The notes: a model not told the origin generated them from the letters alone. A stretch of DNA of 64,000 bases from JAFGTP01 sp964498725 (GCA_964498725.1 CAZCHS010000002.1:50603-114602), one strand, 5' to 3'. Numbered from the stretch's first letter, positions 17,917-27,676 are shown. Program-made: numbers and translations.

Positions 17917-19890
17917 ATGAGAAAACAGACAAAAGAAAAAATAATTATATTTCTGACACTATTAATTAGTACCACAGGGTTTGCCATGGAAGAAATTCCA
18001 CAAAGTGCTATGGAAATTATATATGTGGATAGTGAGGAAACCATTGGTGATGACGGCGCGGCAGCCAATGTTCTGGATGGTGACCCGGAAACCTTTTGGC
18101 ATACGGAATGGTATGAAAATTCTCCGGATTATCCCCACGAAATAATTTTTAAACTGGATAAAGAATACAGCATAGAAAATTTTGTTTATTTGCCACGCCA
18201 AAACTCCGCGAACGGCAGAATAAAGGATTACGCGATTTATGTAGGTAATGATACCAGCAGTTGGGGAGACCCGGTCGCCCAGGGGCAGTGGGACGATAAA
18301 ACCGCACCACAAATCGTTGAATTCGATGAAATTATTAATGGACAATATGTAAAATTAAAAGCGATATCCGAAGTCAATGATAATGTTTGGGCAGCAGCTG
18401 CTGAAATCAAGTTCAATGATGAGGAGGATCCCAATGTTGATTTGGACGGGTGGGCCAGTTCACTGCATTTGTCCTTCCGCGACGGCTCTGATAAAGGCTC
18501 AGAATTATTAATGGTGGATATTGAGGTGGACTCTTCATCACCCTACACCTACTATGCACCGATCAATTTTACCGGGGGTTATGCCGGAATACAGGATCAT
18601 GGAGAAAACAGGACGTTACATTTTTCCCTGTGGGATTATGTCGATGGTGATGTTCAGGCCGTACCGGATGGTGCCGAAGCACGTATTCTCTGGCGTGGGT
18701 ATCGGGTTAATGGCAGTGGTTTCGGTGGTGAAGGCACGGGCATAAAAACCTGGAAAAACTATCAGTGGAAAACTAATCAGCCTTACCGATTATTAGTAAA
18801 AATGCGGTCCGTTACAATAGACTCCTTTCCGGGGGCTACCCGGGATTATTGGGTGTTTGATTTTGAAACCAACGAGTGGATGCATATTGCTACCTTATGG
18901 CGGGCAGATAATCCGGAAACAGGACAACCGGAAAAAGATCTCGGCGAAGTTCATGTTTTCGTTGAAGACTGGGCTGCTACTGCCGAATTGCACCGTTCCT
19001 GTTATGTGTTTAATGCCCGGAAAAAATACTGGGGCGGACTATGGCATACCTATGACCATGCCTATTACACAATTAATGACCAGGAAAATAATCCGGCCAC
19101 TGCTGATGGGCATGATCCCAATACACAGGCAGAAGTCCGTGACGAAAGTAAAATATGGCTGGCATGTGGTGGTGATTTTATTCCGGAAGACAGGACCCTT
19201 TCGGGGACTACATTAAATATTACTCCTAACCGGAATTTTGACCCGGAAAATCCGGAATTGACTAACATACAAGCAACAATTGATAATGATTCTACTGTTA
19301 CTATCACCTGGGACTATGAAAAACCGGAATGGGCGGCCCAGGAGAGATTTGATATTCGATTTTATTCGGATGAAAATCTCAATAACCTGGTTTACAAAAC
19401 CGGTGCGCTTTATCCCCATAATTATGAATCCGTAGAATGGAAAAAGGGAAGTGACCGACGATTTACTGTGACAAAATTGAATTTCAATACTCAGAATACC
19501 TACTATATGCGTATTATCACAAAAACTATATTTGGTATTAATTGCTGGAATTCCGATCCGGTAAAGATTAGTAAAACCACTGCAATTGAAGATGAAGATG
19601 CAGCATATCCCGAATCGCTGAAATTAAATCAAAACTACCCGAATCCCTTTAATCCAAGTACGCGGATTGATTATTTTGTACCCAATAGCATGAAAATTGA
19701 TCTGGCCGTGTATAACCTGAATGGAGATAAAGTCAGACAGCTTTTTCAAGGTATCAGAGCACAGGGGCATTACACAAATTCCTGGGCCGCAACAGATGAA
19801 AATAACCAAAAAGTTTCGGCAGGTGTCTATATTTTGGTTTTAAAAACAGAAAAATTAACGTTAAAAAAGAAAATGATTTTAATAAAATAA
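17917..19890 (+). CDS. T9SS-exported protein with F5/8-type C (discoidin) and DUF3472-like domains
   Basis: 657 residues. Signal peptide to about residue 25. Residues 30-168 are a discoidin-type sugar-binding domain (LDGDPETFWHTEWY, Trp61; FVYLPRQNSANGRIKDY; VWAAAAEIKF). Residues 185-430 resemble DUF3472, a family often beside glycosidases in this kind of genome (YAPINFTGGYAGIQDHG, LHFSLWDY). A fibronectin-like segment follows, then a T9SS sorting domain: NYPNPFNPSTRIDYFVP from Asn573, ending KKKMILIK. No known catalytic residues are recognised. It lies 17 bases after the GH3 gene. The discoidin part shares near-identical nucleotides with the end of the GH2 gene at 24725-24745 (see findings). 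A glycan-binding or unknown hydrolase role is inferred. Confidence 0.75.
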   Translation: MRKQTKEKIIIFLTLLISTTGFAMEEIPQSAMEIIYVDSEETIGDDGAAANVLDGDPETFWHTEWYENSPDYPHEIIFKLDKEYSIENFVYLPRQNSANGRIKDYAIYVGNDTSSWGDPVAQGQWDDKTAPQIVEFDEIINGQYVKLKAISEVNDNVWAAAAEIKFNDEEDPNVDLDGWASSLHLSFRDGSDKGSELLMVDIEVDSSSPYTYYAPINFTGGYAGIQDHGENRTLHFSLWDYVDGDVQAVPDGAEARILWRGYRVNGSGFGGEGTGIKTWKNYQWKTNQPYRLLVKMRSVTIDSFPGATRDYWVFDFETNEWMHIATLWRADNPETGQPEKDLGEVHVFVEDWAATAELHRSCYVFNARKKYWGGLWHTYDHAYYTINDQENNPATADGHDPNTQAEVRDESKIWLACGGDFIPEDRTLSGTTLNITPNRNFDPENPELTNIQATIDNDSTVTITWDYEKPEWAAQERFDIRFYSDENLNNLVYKTGALYPHNYESVEWKKGSDRRFTVTKLNFNTQNTYYMRIITKTIFGINCWNSDPVKISKTTAIEDEDAAYPESLKLNQNYPNPFNPSTRIDYFVPNSMKIDLAVYNLNGDKVRQLFQGIRAQGHYTNSWAATDENNQKVSAGVYILVLKTEKLTLKKKMILIK

Positions 19891-19990
19891 TAAAGATATG
19901 AGAAAGTTATTGATAATTAGTCGGTAAATTTTTAAAATTCTACAATTATCAAAAAAGCACATAATCATTAAATATTGGATAAGAGGATAT

Positions 19991-21211
19991 ATGAGTAAGG
20001 TAAGAAAAAAGAACATGATTCGAAGAAATTTAATTCTTCGGGCATTATTGGATGAAGAACATTTATCATTGACTGACCTTAAGAATATTACCGGTATCAG
20101 CCTGCCTGTGGTTACAACAATAGTAGCCGGGTTGGCTGATGAAGGATTTGTTCTTGAAGTGGATTTAAAAGAGGAAAATCGTGGTGCCGGTCGTCCGCCT
20201 TCTGTATTCAAACTGAATGGAGATGCCGGATATGTATTAGGCATTGATATTGGAAGAACCAATACTGATTTTGTTGTTCTTGATCTGGCCCAGGAAATGA
20301 TCTTACAGAAAAGACGGGAATCGGTAAATCTGCAAAGCAATGAAAAATCAGTGATCGACGAACTCTACAAAGAAGTTCAAAAAATTCTGAAAGACGCGAA
20401 AGTCGATTACAATAAGGTTTTGGGGATTGGTTTTTCCATCCCCGGCATTATTCAGGGTCCCAAAGGAATCAGTGAAACCTATTTTAATTTCGGTGATGAA
20501 TCTTTGGAAGAAATGATCCGTGATAAATTTAAAAAACCGGTGAATATCGAACATGATGCCAAGGCAATGGCATTGGGAGAATTATGGTTTGGTTCTGCCA
20601 AAGGTAAAGAAAATGTTCTCTGTATTAATATGGGATGGGGACTCGGCCTGGGAATGATCCTGAATGGGAAAATCTTTTATGGCAGTGATTATTATGCCGG
20701 CGAATTTGGACATCTGCAAGTGGTGCCGGAAGGCAATCTATGCTATTGTGGCAAACGTGGCTGCCTGGAAACCTATGCCTCGGGAAAAGCCATGGCCCGG
20801 GTTGCCAGGGAAAAAATTGAAAAAGGCGCGCAAACTATTATCACATCAAAAATAAAAGATATTGAAGAAATCGATGCCAAAGTTATCTTTGAATCGGCCA
20901 ACCAGGGTGATACCTTCTCCATTGAAATTCTTGAAGAAGCCGCTTCATATTTGGGATTTGGTCTGGCACAATTGATCAATATTATTAATCCTGAAATGAT
21001 AATATTCGGTGGAAAAATTGCCACAGTCAATGAGTTTATTATCAATTCCATACAAACGTCAGCCATGAAATATTCCATGACACATCTTAATAAAAATATC
21101 CGGTTTGAAGTGTCAAACCTTGGGACTGTCGCCGGTGCGCTGGGCGTCGCCATGCTGGAAGCCCGGGAACTTTTTGAAGTCGAGCATCTGAATCCGACAG
21201 CTTATGTATAG
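19991..21211 (+). CDS. ROK-family transcriptional regulator (NagC/XylR type)
   Basis: 406 residues in the standard regulator layout. The N-terminal winged helix-turn-helix (about 10-60; DLKNITGISLPVVTTIVAGLAD) is followed by an ATP/sugar-binding ROK domain: GIDIGRTNTDFVVLDL, HDAKAMALGELWFG, and the zinc-type CYCGKRGCLETYASG. The C-terminal part includes LAQLINIINPEMIIFGG. Such proteins repress or activate sugar genes and are released by a sugar. It lies between the GH3/T9SS genes and the GH2 gene, all on one strand, so it is the natural regulator of this region. Its own operator cannot be seen. The 100 bases before it hold no clear palindrome. Confidence 0.9.
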   Translation: MSKVRKKNMIRRNLILRALLDEEHLSLTDLKNITGISLPVVTTIVAGLADEGFVLEVDLKEENRGAGRPPSVFKLNGDAGYVLGIDIGRTNTDFVVLDLAQEMILQKRRESVNLQSNEKSVIDELYKEVQKILKDAKVDYNKVLGIGFSIPGIIQGPKGISETYFNFGDESLEEMIRDKFKKPVNIEHDAKAMALGELWFGSAKGKENVLCINMGWGLGLGMILNGKIFYGSDYYAGEFGHLQVVPEGNLCYCGKRGCLETYASGKAMARVAREKIEKGAQTIITSKIKDIEEIDAKVIFESANQGDTFSIEILEEAASYLGFGLAQLINIINPEMIIFGGKIATVNEFIINSIQTSAMKYSMTHLNKNIRFEVSNLGTVAGALGVAMLEARELFEVEHLNPTAYV

Positions 21212-21253
21212 GCTTAGTTAAATATAAATCCACAAACAAAGCGGGAGCCACGA

Positions 21254-24200
21254 ATGAAAATACTATTAAATCTAATCACTATTTTTTTGTGTATGATTGT
21301 AATCGATTTACATGCTGAGAAAACAATGGATTGGGAAAATCCGAAAATGATCGGCAGGAACAAAATTGCACCCCATGCCTGTGTTATCCCCTTTGACAAT
21401 CAAGAAAATGCGATTACTCTTTCAATAGAAGATTCGCCCTATTATCAATCGCTGAACGGTACATGGAAATTCAACTGGACCAGGAAACCGGCAGATCGTC
21501 CCAAAGAATTTTATAAACCTGATTGTGATGTCAGCCAGTGGGATAATATTACGGTGCCTTCGAATTGGGAAATAGAAGGGTACGGAATTCCCATATATGT
21601 CAATCAGCCCTATGCATTTTCGCCTCATCAGCGGCCAACACCGCCGGAAATTCCCCATGACTATAATCCGGTAGGATCTTACCGGCGTACTTTTTCGGTT
21701 CCGGATAAATGGGGAAACCGGGATATTTTCATTCATTTTGGCGCTGTTAAATCGGCCATGTATCTTTGGATCAATGGGCAAAAAGTCGGTTACAGCCAGG
21801 GCGCCAAGACACCGGCAGAATGGAATATCACAAAATATTTGAAAAAGGGTGAGAATGTACTGGCAGTTGAAGTTTACCGCTGGTCTGACGGATCTTATCT
21901 GGAATGTCAGGACTTTTGGCGGATTAGTGGTATTCAGCGGGATGTTTATCTTTACTCCAAACCCCGGATGGCAATCAGAGACTATTTTGTAAAAACCTCT
22001 TTGGATGAGAATTATGAAAGCGGAATTTTTAAAATTGATATCGAGTTGACAGAAAATACTCAGGAACACTCTGTTAAAGTTCTAATCTTAGATGACAAAA
22101 AAGAAATTATTTATGAAAATTCAGGTAAAGTGAAAGGTGACAGAATTCATTTTAATAAAGAATTGGGTAAAGTGAAAAAATGGTCCGCCGAGAAGCCCAA
22201 CTTATACACTCTGGTATTGGAATTATCCGCAAAGGGCAAAAATATGGAAATCATTTCCCGGAAAATCGGATTTCGTACCAGTGAGATCAAAAACGGCCAA
22301 CTATTGGTTAACGGCCAACCTGTTCTGATCAAAGGGGTTAATCGCCATGAACATGATCCGGAAACCGGCCATGTGATTTCAAAAGAATCAATGCTCCATG
22401 ATATTAATCTGATGAAACAATACAATATTAATACCGTCAGGACAGCGCATTATCCTGATGATCCCTACTGGTATGAATTGTGTGATCAATATGGCCTTTA
22501 TGTGATTGATGAGGCCAATATTGAATCCCACGGGATGGGCTATGGAGAGGAGAGCCTGGCAAAGGACCCGGAATGGTACAGGGCCCATTTGGACCGTATT
22601 CAAAGAATGGTGGAAAGGGACAAGAATCATCCGTCAATCATTATCTGGTCACTTGGCAATGAAGCCGGCGACGGAATCAATTTTGAAAAAGCCGCGGAGT
22701 GGCTAAAAGAGAGAGACCCCTCCAGGCCGATTCATTATGAGCGGGCCGGATTTGCTCCCCATACTGATATTTATTGTCCGATGTACCCAAGTGTCAGCTA
22801 TATTAAAAATTATGGCGCCAGTGTGCAGGAACGTCCGTTGATCATGTGTGAATATGCACACGCCATGGGCAATGCCATGGGGTCGCTGAATGATTACTGG
22901 CAGGAGATCAGGAATTCTGATTATCTCCAGGGCGGATCAATCTGGGATTGGGTTGACCAGGGATTATTGGAAGTGGATGAAAAAGGGAAAAAATATTATA
23001 CCTACGGTGGCGATTATGGACCTGATGGTATTGGCAGTGACGGCAATTTTTGTTGCAATGGTCTGCTGTTTCCCGATCATAGTCCTTCGCCAAAATTAAA
23101 TGAAGTCAAATATGTTTACCAAGCCATCCATTGCAAGCCAATAGATTTGAAAACCGGGAAAATCGAAATTTTTAATGAATTTTTCTCTACAAATCTGAAT
23201 GAATTTTATATTAAATGGGAGTTAACTGAAAGTGGAAACCGGATACAATCGGGACAAATGAAGCCGGTTAATATTGCCCCTCAGCAGACCGGTGAAATAA
23301 TCCTTCCTTACCAGGAATTCACAATGAAGCCGGGACGGGAATATTTCATTAACCTTTCCTTTTATACTAAAAACCAGGCATCGCTGCTTCCTGCCGGCCA
23401 TTTGGTAGCCTATAACCAGTTTGAATTAGAAAACGATCAAAAAAATGTCCCTTATATCAAAAAAGATAATGTGAGCCTGCTGGATAAACTCTTCCGACGG
23501 AAAAAACTAAATGTTTTTGATAATAACCAAACCATAACCGTAAAAGGAGAAGCCTTTAAGGCAACGTTCTCACGAAAGTCCGGCACACTAAATTCTCTTG
23601 TTTATGATGACAGTGAACTCTTTAATAATGGGCAGGGTTTTGACCTGATCGCTTTTCGTGCCCCTGTTGACAATGATCATATCAGACAGCAATGGTATGA
23701 AGCCGGACTTGACCACATGAAAAGTGAGGTACAAAACATAACTGTCACGGAAAATAGCAACCAGGTAACTATAGTTTCGCATAAAAAATATTTCGGTACA
23801 AAAAACAATCTGTTATTTGATTTAATCACAACATATACATTTTTTCGCAATGGTGTTGTCTTTGTTGATAATGATATCAATCCGGGTCCCGAGGTGCCGC
23901 AACTACCACGACTGGGAATGTCTGCCGGACTCAACCAACAATTGTCAAACGTGACCTGGTATGGCCGTGGTCCATGGCAAAATTACAATGATCGTCAGGC
24001 CGGCGCTCTGATCGGGCAATATACTAAAAAAGTGGCGGAATTTTTTGTTCCTTATGTGCGGCCGCAAGCCATGGGCAACCGGGAAGATACACGGTGGGTT
24101 GCTATGCTCGATACAGAAAAAAAGGGGGCGATCTTTGTCGCTAATGATGAAATGTCCTTTTCATCTTTAAAGTATACGGAACAGGAATTGGATGAAGCGG

Positions 24201-25066
24201 AGCATTTGAATGAACTGCCGGAAAGTGATGATGTTTATCTATATTTGGATTATGCGCAACGGGGACTTGGGAATGCCAGTTGTGGACCAGGCGTTTTGCC
24301 GCAGTATATTTTAAATCCTGAAGAAGTCAATTTTGCCTTTTCTATTCGCCCGGTCAGAGAGAGCGACAAAAAGCTCAATGATTTAGCAACCGGTAAGTTC
24401 AAATTAAGTCCGCCATTGATCAGGATTAATCAAGATAAAGAAATTGAGATTATTTCGGATTTTGGTTTGATCCATTACACTGTAAATGGTGACGAACCAA
24501 CCACAGGTTCAAAAATCTACAAAGCCCCGATCAAAATAGATGAGAATATGCTGATAAAAGCACGGGTTTTTAAAAAGGATTTTATTCCCAGCAGTGTGAC
24601 GCAAAAATTCTTTTATAAACCCATTCGGGAGATTAATGTGGATAAGAGCAAGTGGCGGGTGATATCCAGCAACAGTCATGAACCGGGACGGGAAGCCAGT
24701 CGCATCATTGATGAAAATCCCCATACCTTTTGGCATACAGAATGGAGTGAAAAAACACCGGCGCATCCCCATGAAGTGATTGTTGATTTAGGAAATACCT
24801 ATGAGATGGCCGGTATAAAATTATTACCCCGGCAGGACGGCTCGCAAAACGGGTCTATCAAAAAATGTGAAGTATTTCTTAGTAATGACGGGAAAAATTG
24901 GAAATCAGTCACAGCAACAACGCTGAAAGAATCCAAAAAAATAAATATTGTCCGGTTCGACGACCCGGTTAGTGGGCGATATGTCAAAATCGTAGCTAAT
25001 TCTGCTTTTAATGGCCCCTGGACATCTCTGGCAGAATTTGGGATTATTGCCACAGATAAAAAATGA
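21254..25066 (+). CDS. Beta-galactosidase, glycoside hydrolase family 2, with extra C-terminal modules
   Basis: 1270 residues, about 220 longer than LacZ. Signal peptide to about residue 22. LacZ parts in order: start motif ENPKMIGRNKIAPHA, sugar-binding jelly-roll (ESGSYLECQDFW-like WSDGSYLECQDFWRISGI), Ig-like unit, TIM barrel with acid/base Glu470 (SLGNEAGD) and nucleophile Glu533 (LIMCEYAHAMGN), and a beta-gal small-chain domain (NVTWYGRGPWQNYNDR, near 890-910). Two additions follow: a chitobiase/HEX C-terminal-like unit (1065-1115; IHYTVNGDEPTTGSKIYKAPI) and a discoidin (F5/8 C) domain (1130-1268; HTFWHTEWS with Trp1160). Hydrolyses terminal beta-galactose. It has no lipobox or T9SS domain, so it is likely periplasmic. 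Last gene of the sugar block. Confidence 0.92.
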   Translation: MKILLNLITIFLCMIVIDLHAEKTMDWENPKMIGRNKIAPHACVIPFDNQENAITLSIEDSPYYQSLNGTWKFNWTRKPADRPKEFYKPDCDVSQWDNITVPSNWEIEGYGIPIYVNQPYAFSPHQRPTPPEIPHDYNPVGSYRRTFSVPDKWGNRDIFIHFGAVKSAMYLWINGQKVGYSQGAKTPAEWNITKYLKKGENVLAVEVYRWSDGSYLECQDFWRISGIQRDVYLYSKPRMAIRDYFVKTSLDENYESGIFKIDIELTENTQEHSVKVLILDDKKEIIYENSGKVKGDRIHFNKELGKVKKWSAEKPNLYTLVLELSAKGKNMEIISRKIGFRTSEIKNGQLLVNGQPVLIKGVNRHEHDPETGHVISKESMLHDINLMKQYNINTVRTAHYPDDPYWYELCDQYGLYVIDEANIESHGMGYGEESLAKDPEWYRAHLDRIQRMVERDKNHPSIIIWSLGNEAGDGINFEKAAEWLKERDPSRPIHYERAGFAPHTDIYCPMYPSVSYIKNYGASVQERPLIMCEYAHAMGNAMGSLNDYWQEIRNSDYLQGGSIWDWVDQGLLEVDEKGKKYYTYGGDYGPDGIGSDGNFCCNGLLFPDHSPSPKLNEVKYVYQAIHCKPIDLKTGKIEIFNEFFSTNLNEFYIKWELTESGNRIQSGQMKPVNIAPQQTGEIILPYQEFTMKPGREYFINLSFYTKNQASLLPAGHLVAYNQFELENDQKNVPYIKKDNVSLLDKLFRRKKLNVFDNNQTITVKGEAFKATFSRKSGTLNSLVYDDSELFNNGQGFDLIAFRAPVDNDHIRQQWYEAGLDHMKSEVQNITVTENSNQVTIVSHKKYFGTKNNLLFDLITTYTFFRNGVVFVDNDINPGPEVPQLPRLGMSAGLNQQLSNVTWYGRGPWQNYNDRQAGALIGQYTKKVAEFFVPYVRPQAMGNREDTRWVAMLDTEKKGAIFVANDEMSFSSLKYTEQELDEAEHLNELPESDDVYLYLDYAQRGLGNASCGPGVLPQYILNPEEVNFAFSIRPVRESDKKLNDLATGKFKLSPPLIRINQDKEIEIISDFGLIHYTVNGDEPTTGSKIYKAPIKIDENMLIKARVFKKDFIPSSVTQKFFYKPIREINVDKSKWRVISSNSHEPGREASRIIDENPHTFWHTEWSEKTPAHPHEVIVDLGNTYEMAGIKLLPRQDGSQNGSIKKCEVFLSNDGKNWKSVTATTLKESKKINIVRFDDPVSGRYVKIVANSAFNGPWTSLAEFGIIATDKK

Positions 25067-25109
25067 TGATTTAAGTTATACCAGATACAGAAGTTTGACA
25101 GGATATTTT

Positions 25110-26249
25110 TTATGGATTAAATTTGTCCAGACCTTTTAATCGGGCGAATCGATTCATTAAATAATCCCATCTATTTAATCCGTCGGATTTTTTAAAAAAT
25201 TCCGGCTGAGTTTCAGCAGGAGGGAAGAGTTGCTTTATCAGGTACTTGAATTTCTGGCTGGTTTTTGGCAGGTATTTCATTGGCAGGAATAAGCGGTTGG
25301 TGGCATTTCCGGAACTGAGTTCACCACGGATAATTGTGTCCAAATTAATCACATGATCACGTTTTGGCTTGTAGTGTTTTAGTAATTCCGAATTTTTCTG
25401 CAATCCCGTGCTGCCGAATAAATCAGCACTGATTCCTAAATAATAACAAAACAGTTTTTGTAACCGGTATTTTTTTATTAATGTCAAAATTTTTTTTTCA
25501 TCATAAGTCCGGTTCACAAAAAAATTGTGAATATCCAGAAACCAGAGGATTTTAAAATAGTAATGCTTAAAAGCGTGGTAAAGCATGTAGATCAGCAGGT
25601 GTTCATTATCAAATGTTTTGATTTTTACACCGTCGATCGTGAGAATTTTTGGAGTGGCAGTGAATTCCGACAGGTCAAATTGAAAGGGATGGAGTTTGTT
25701 GGAAAGGTTCAGATGCAGATCTATTGCAATGTTATTGTCTTTATTTACAAAATGTTGGGCGAAATTGTATTTCTTAATGATTGTGTCAGGAAATGTATCG
25801 GAAAGGTTGTCCTTTTGTTTAAAGCCGGATGATTTTAGAAAATCCATCCAATCGTGATAATGCACCTTATCGATAAGAATATCCAGGTCATTGAATGAGC
25901 GCAGGGCAGGTGTTGAATACAATAGTTTGGCAGACACCAGTCCCTTGACGAGAAAGAAGTCCGGTAGATCATTTTTTTTAAGGAAATCGATATAAAGCAT
26001 ACTTCTGCAAAAATTTTGTAAAAATGCCTCTTGACTTTTTATCAGTATTTTCTCATTTATAATCGTATGTGGTTTTGGTAATGAGTTTTTGAAATAATGA
26101 ATAATTGGTGAAATTTGGTGATAATTAATTAAATAGATAAAATCATCCTGTTTATTGTTGTATACCGGTGAAAAAGGATGACTTTTATTGCTTGTTATCC
26201 TCTTTATCAGCTGTTGTATGATTTTTACAGATTTATCTTTTTCTGTCAT
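25110..26249 (-). CDS. Nucleotidyltransferase-family protein (PF14907-like)
   Basis: 379 residues. The pattern LVKGLVSAKLLYSTPALRSFNDLDILI (about 119-145) is the minimal nucleotidyltransferase core of the uncharacterised PF14907 family: a Gly-rich start, then a DxD metal pair (DLDILI). An AEDLHL-like IDLHLNLS and a C-terminal helical region with HAFKHYY follow. Family members often sit beside peptide-maturation or polysaccharide genes, but none is next to it here. It is alone on the minus strand: convergent with the GH2 gene and divergent from the sigma factor. No signal peptide. The substrate is unknown. Confidence 0.7.
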   Translation of the reverse strand: MTEKDKSVKIIQQLIKRITSNKSHPFSPVYNNKQDDFIYLINYHQISPIIHYFKNSLPKPHTIINEKILIKSQEAFLQNFCRSMLYIDFLKKNDLPDFFLVKGLVSAKLLYSTPALRSFNDLDILIDKVHYHDWMDFLKSSGFKQKDNLSDTFPDTIIKKYNFAQHFVNKDNNIAIDLHLNLSNKLHPFQFDLSEFTATPKILTIDGVKIKTFDNEHLLIYMLYHAFKHYYFKILWFLDIHNFFVNRTYDEKKILTLIKKYRLQKLFCYYLGISADLFGSTGLQKNSELLKHYKPKRDHVINLDTIIRGELSSGNATNRLFLPMKYLPKTSQKFKYLIKQLFPPAETQPEFFKKSDGLNRWDYLMNRFARLKGLDKFNP

Positions 26250-26544
26250 GGTTTAATCATTAATAGTTTGTTAACCTTTCCATAAAGTATAAAAGTAATA
26301 ACAAAAAGCCTGAATCGCTAAAGATAATCACAAAACCGGTGATAAAAAGGATGTAACGATAGTTTAATCAGAGGTTCTAAGTAACTGTATTTTAAATATT
26401 TTTGAGAAATTGAAACATTATCCCTAATATAACATTAAATAAAAAGATAATTTAAAGTTGATATAAAGAAAAAAATAACGTAAACTTAGAGACTTTTGTT
26501 TTTTGGGTTTCAACGTTTAATTAAAGAATAGAGGTTCTTCGTAA
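26250..26544. other. Divergent AT-rich region before the sigma factor gene
   Basis: 295 bases between the nucleotidyltransferase start and rpoD. It is AT-rich without ORF. The 9-base word agaggttct occurs at 26370-26378 and again at 26530-26538, the second copy holding the rpoD ribosome site; I cannot tell if this matters. No promoter element is convincing. Confidence 0.4.
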
Positions 26545-27405
26545 ATGAGTAAAAAAGTCAAAAAATCTAAATCGTCAGACGCTAATCGAGCCTTAGGCCG
26601 TTATCTTGAAGAAATCGGTCAATATGAGCCGTTGACCCCTGAAGAAGAGATTGATCTTGCTCAGCGTGTAAAAAAAGGTGAACGGAATGCGCTTAAAAAA
26701 TTGACAGAAGCCAATTTACGTTTCGTTGTCAGTGTTGCTAAAGATTACCAGGGACAGGGACTACCATTGACTGATTTGATCAATGAAGGAAATCTTGGCT
26801 TGATCAAAGCCGCGGAAAGATTTGATGAAACCCGTGGGTTTAAATTTATTTCCTATGCTGTGTGGTGGATTCGTCAGTCTATTTTACAGGCTTTAGCAGA
26901 GCATTCACGAATCGTCAGATTGCCCCTTAACCGGGTTGGTACGATTAGTAAAATTACCAAAGAAGCCGAATCATTGGAAAAGAACAATGAGCGCGCTCCC
27001 GGACAGGATGAAATTGCCAACAATCTGGAAATGAATACCAGTGAAGTTTCCAATGCAATTAGAATTTCCCGTCGTCATCAGTCATTGAACGCACCTTTCA
27101 GAGACGGAGAAAAAAGTTGTCTCATGGATGTAATCAAAGACAGTGGACAGAAAAATCCTGATTCTGAAATTATGCAGGATTCTTTGAAACAGGAAATTCG
27201 GGAAACCTTATCAACCTTAAAAGACAGAGAACGTAAAGTAATTCAAATGTATTTTGGAATTGATCGCGAATACTCGCTGACCCTGAATGAAATCGGAGAT
27301 GAATTCGGTTTAACCAGGGAAAGAGTTCGTCAGATCAAGGAAAAAGCCATAAATAGACTGCGTCATAAGACCAGAAGCGAGAAATTAAGATCATACCTTG
27401 GATAA
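26545..27405 (+). CDS. rpoD: Primary RNA polymerase sigma factor (sigma-70, RpoD/SigA type)
   Basis: 286 residues, the short primary-sigma form seen in Bacteroidota and relatives, lacking the long region 1.1 of E. coli RpoD. Region 1.2 (RALGRYLEEIGQYEPLTPEEEIDLAQ), region 2 (ANLRFVVSVAKDYQGQGL...GLIKAAERFDETRGFKFISYAVWWIRQSI), region 3 (RLPLNRVG), region 4 (GLTRERVRQIKEKAINRLR) are all present and intact. It directs RNA polymerase to housekeeping promoters. It lies 19 bases before rpsU, a pairing frequent in this group, which links transcription and translation. The start ATG at 26545 follows a gaggttcttcg ribosome site. Confidence 0.95.
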   Translation: MSKKVKKSKSSDANRALGRYLEEIGQYEPLTPEEEIDLAQRVKKGERNALKKLTEANLRFVVSVAKDYQGQGLPLTDLINEGNLGLIKAAERFDETRGFKFISYAVWWIRQSILQALAEHSRIVRLPLNRVGTISKITKEAESLEKNNERAPGQDEIANNLEMNTSEVSNAIRISRRHQSLNAPFRDGEKSCLMDVIKDSGQKNPDSEIMQDSLKQEIRETLSTLKDRERKVIQMYFGIDREYSLTLNEIGDEFGLTRERVRQIKEKAINRLRHKTRSEKLRSYLG

Positions 27406-27424
27406 GAAAGGCAGGTGATAATAA

Positions 27425-27622
27425 ATGATCCAAGTCAAAGTAAGACCCAACGAACCGATTGAAAGAGCATTAAAACGGTTTAAGAAAAAATTCGAAAAAT
27501 CCGGAATTCTTAAGGATTATAAAAAGAATGAATATTTCATCAAACCGACTGAAGAAAGACGAATCAGAAAAGCTCAGTCTGTCAAACGTGTTCGTAAACA
27601 GAGCAGAATGAAAAATATGTAA
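27425..27622 (+). CDS. rpsU: 30S ribosomal protein S21 (bS21)
   Basis: 65 residues, basic, with the typical start MIQVKVRPNEPIERALKRFKKK and a helical C-terminus rich in Lys/Arg. It binds near the anti-Shine-Dalgarno end of 16S rRNA in the small subunit. It follows rpoD by 19 bases and is followed by a strong terminator, so the two form one transcript. Identity is secure. Confidence 0.96.
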   Translation: MIQVKVRPNEPIERALKRFKKKFEKSGILKDYKKNEYFIKPTEERRIRKAQSVKRVRKQSRMKNM

Positions 27623-27646
27623 TGACTTGTTCATTTTATCAGCTTT

Positions 27647-27676
27647 AAGCCTGTCAATTTATTGACAGGCTTTTTT
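27647..27676 (+). terminator. Intrinsic terminator after rpsU
   Basis: Perfect stem aagcctgtcaat (27647-27658) with attgacaggctt (27661-27672), 10-12 bp, leading into a run of six T (27671-27676). Confidence 0.9.
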
